This document shows positions 63,191-64,000 of a stretch of 64,000 bases of DNA, one piece after another. The stretch is from Pseudorhodoplanes sinuspersici (GTDB lineage: Bacteria > Pseudomonadota > Alphaproteobacteria > Rhizobiales > Xanthobacteraceae), in NCBI RefSeq assembly GCF_002119765.1, contig NZ_CP021112.1, forward strand, positions 2,350,501 through 2,414,500, given 5' to 3'. The notes under the pieces are model-generated. The model saw only the letters and a program-made list of their open reading frames with translations. It had not been told where the DNA came from and did no database searches. Both the position numbers and the translations under genes were made by a program. How positions within the stretch are numbered: the first letter of the stretch is position 1; every line of letters begins with the position of its first letter.

Positions 63191-64000
63191 CGTGGGACTT
63201 TTCGAGCGCGCTGCGATGGAGCTCCATCGCGGCGGTTACTCTCCACTGCCAATTTTCGCCGGTGGCAAGAAACCCGGGTTCTATGGCGGCCTTAGCGCCG
63301 ATGGCACCAAAGGGCCTTGGTTTGGATTAAGTGATTGGCAGGACTTCTGCACGACTCGCGTGTCTGAGGCGAAGGCTGCTTCTTGGGGGCGGATGTCGGA
63401 CCGCTACGGTGGAGGTATTGGCCTCGCCTGCGGTTATGGCGGGTTGGTGGCAATCGACATCGACGACGACGTGCTGATCGAACCGTTGACTGCGGTGTTG
63501 CCGTCGGTGGTGGTGGCCAAGCGTGGCCGGAAAGGGCTCACGGCGTTCTATCGTGGTGATCACCCCCGCGATGATGAGCAGTGGTGGCAGAAGCGCAACT
63601 ACAAGACTGCTGAAAAGCGAGGCTTGCTCGACTTCCTTGCCGTTGGAGCGCAGACCGTTTTACCGCCAACGATCCATCCTGACATCAGCCAGCCGTACGA
63701 GTGGACCACCGAACGAACGCTAATCGACACGCCGCTTGCAGACTTGCCGGTGTTCACGGCAGCGCACCGCGCGAAGATGGAAGACCTGCTACGCGCGCAC
63801 GGTTGGGATGCCCCAGCCCCGCGTCAGCAGAGTGAGTCTGTAGACCGGCCTGCGCGGTCGCAGAGGCCGGGGGCGTCGGATAGCGATTTTGATCGGGCTA
63901 TCCGTGTCGCGCGCCCGCGATGGCTGCGACATCCGGCGCTTGGCCTGCAACGCCTGCATCGCGTATCCGGTGGATGGCGCGCGGTAGCGAGTTTTCGTGC
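63183..64000 (+). CDS. Bifunctional primase-polymerase (Prim-Pol/AEP), 3'-partial
   Basis: Runs off the window after about 272 residues. N-terminal Prim-Pol domain: CGYGGLVAIDIDDDVLIE with the two catalytic Asp (92 and 94), AKRGRKGLTAFYRG as the nucleotide-binding region, KRGLLDFLAVGAQTVLPPTI with HPD further on. ATG 63183 lies inside the end of the preceding gene. Such proteins start replication of plasmids, phage satellites and integrative elements. A helicase domain may follow beyond the window. Confidence 0.85.
   Translation, partial: MRDVGLFERAAMELHRGGYSPLPIFAGGKKPGFYGGLSADGTKGPWFGLSDWQDFCTTRVSEAKAASWGRMSDRYGGGIGLACGYGGLVAIDIDDDVLIEPLTAVLPSVVVAKRGRKGLTAFYRGDHPRDDEQWWQKRNYKTAEKRGLLDFLAVGAQTVLPPTIHPDISQPYEWTTERTLIDTPLADLPVFTAAHRAKMEDLLRAHGWDAPAPRQQSESVDRPARSQRPGASDSDFDRAIRVARPRWLRHPALGLQRLHRVSGGWRAVASFR

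Larger units (their letters stand above)
60799..64000 (+). mobile_element. Integrated element, left end (integrase, excisionase-like, primase-polymerase)
   Basis: From the tRNA 3' remnant rightward there is only a phage/satellite-type gene set: tyrosine integrase, small ORFs, AlpA-like protein and a primase-polymerase, all on the plus strand and closely packed. The right end lies beyond the window. Content without structural or transfer genes so far suits a phage satellite or integrative plasmid-like element. Confidence 0.7.

Overview
The window looks like a chromosomal accessory region of a high-GC alphaproteobacterium, most likely Hyphomicrobiales (Bradyrhizobium/Nitrobacteraceae-like). That placement is an inference from gene content: many ABC importers for organic solutes, acyl-CoA catabolism, an aa3-type oxidase operon, a rhizobial-type intergenic palindrome, and integrase and conjugation remnants. 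No rRNA, intact tRNA or CRISPR array was seen.

Layout: (1) 1-2739, the end of a sulfonate/nitrate/taurine-type ABC importer operon. (2) 2994-3245, a dead integrase N-terminus. (3) 3372-24929, a large catabolic block: two GMC alcohol oxidases, a DUF3237 protein, an MmgE/PrpD protein, an acyl-CoA ligase, a 3-hydroxyisobutyrate-dehydrogenase-like enzyme, two enoyl-CoA hydratases, a zinc-free quinone-oxidoreductase-like protein, a fused FadB-type protein, a thiolase, a complete Dpp-type importer and an IclR regulator. Four near-identical 17-bp palindromes (ATTCCG-N5-CGGAAT type) lie before four of its transcription units, so the block probably forms one IclR regulon. (4) 25077-25410, Fic-like and integrase C-terminal debris. 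(5) 25784-34882, a second catabolic block: cupin, Liv-type binding protein, TetR, FAH hydrolase, acyl-CoA ligase, AraC, and an IorAB-type molybdenum hydroxylase whose expected catalytic Glu is Gln. (6) 34974-35872, a gene graveyard: epimerase, TraG coupling protein and amidase fragments.

(7) 36005-43930, a tight operon with a Ugp-type sugar-phosphate ABC importer, two alkaline-phosphatase-superfamily hydrolases (one matching phosphonoacetate hydrolase PhnA) and a divergent SorC/DeoR-type regulator. This is a candidate uptake-and-cleavage system for an organophosphonate or phosphoester. (8) 44431-45400, an island-end repeat joined to a broken IS3-family transposase. (9) 45432-53147, a cytochrome c oxidase operon (coxB with a fused cytochrome c, a fused coxA-coxC, a triheme cytochrome c, a CtaG-type assembly factor) with a CaCA-family cation exchanger embedded in the middle. 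(10) 53388-60456, a broken PRC-barrel gene, then a phytanoyl-CoA dioxygenase-like gene divergent from a TetR gene and followed by a Liv-type ABC importer with a fused permease.

(11) 60457-64000, the left end of an integrated mobile element. It holds a tRNA 3' end that resembles tRNA-Phe, a perfect inverted repeat built from a tRNA 5' half, a tyrosine integrase, an AlpA/excisionase-like protein, small unknown genes and a primase-polymerase running off the window. The recurring theme is catabolic modules bounded by integrase, IS and conjugation scars, as expected for stepwise island accretion.
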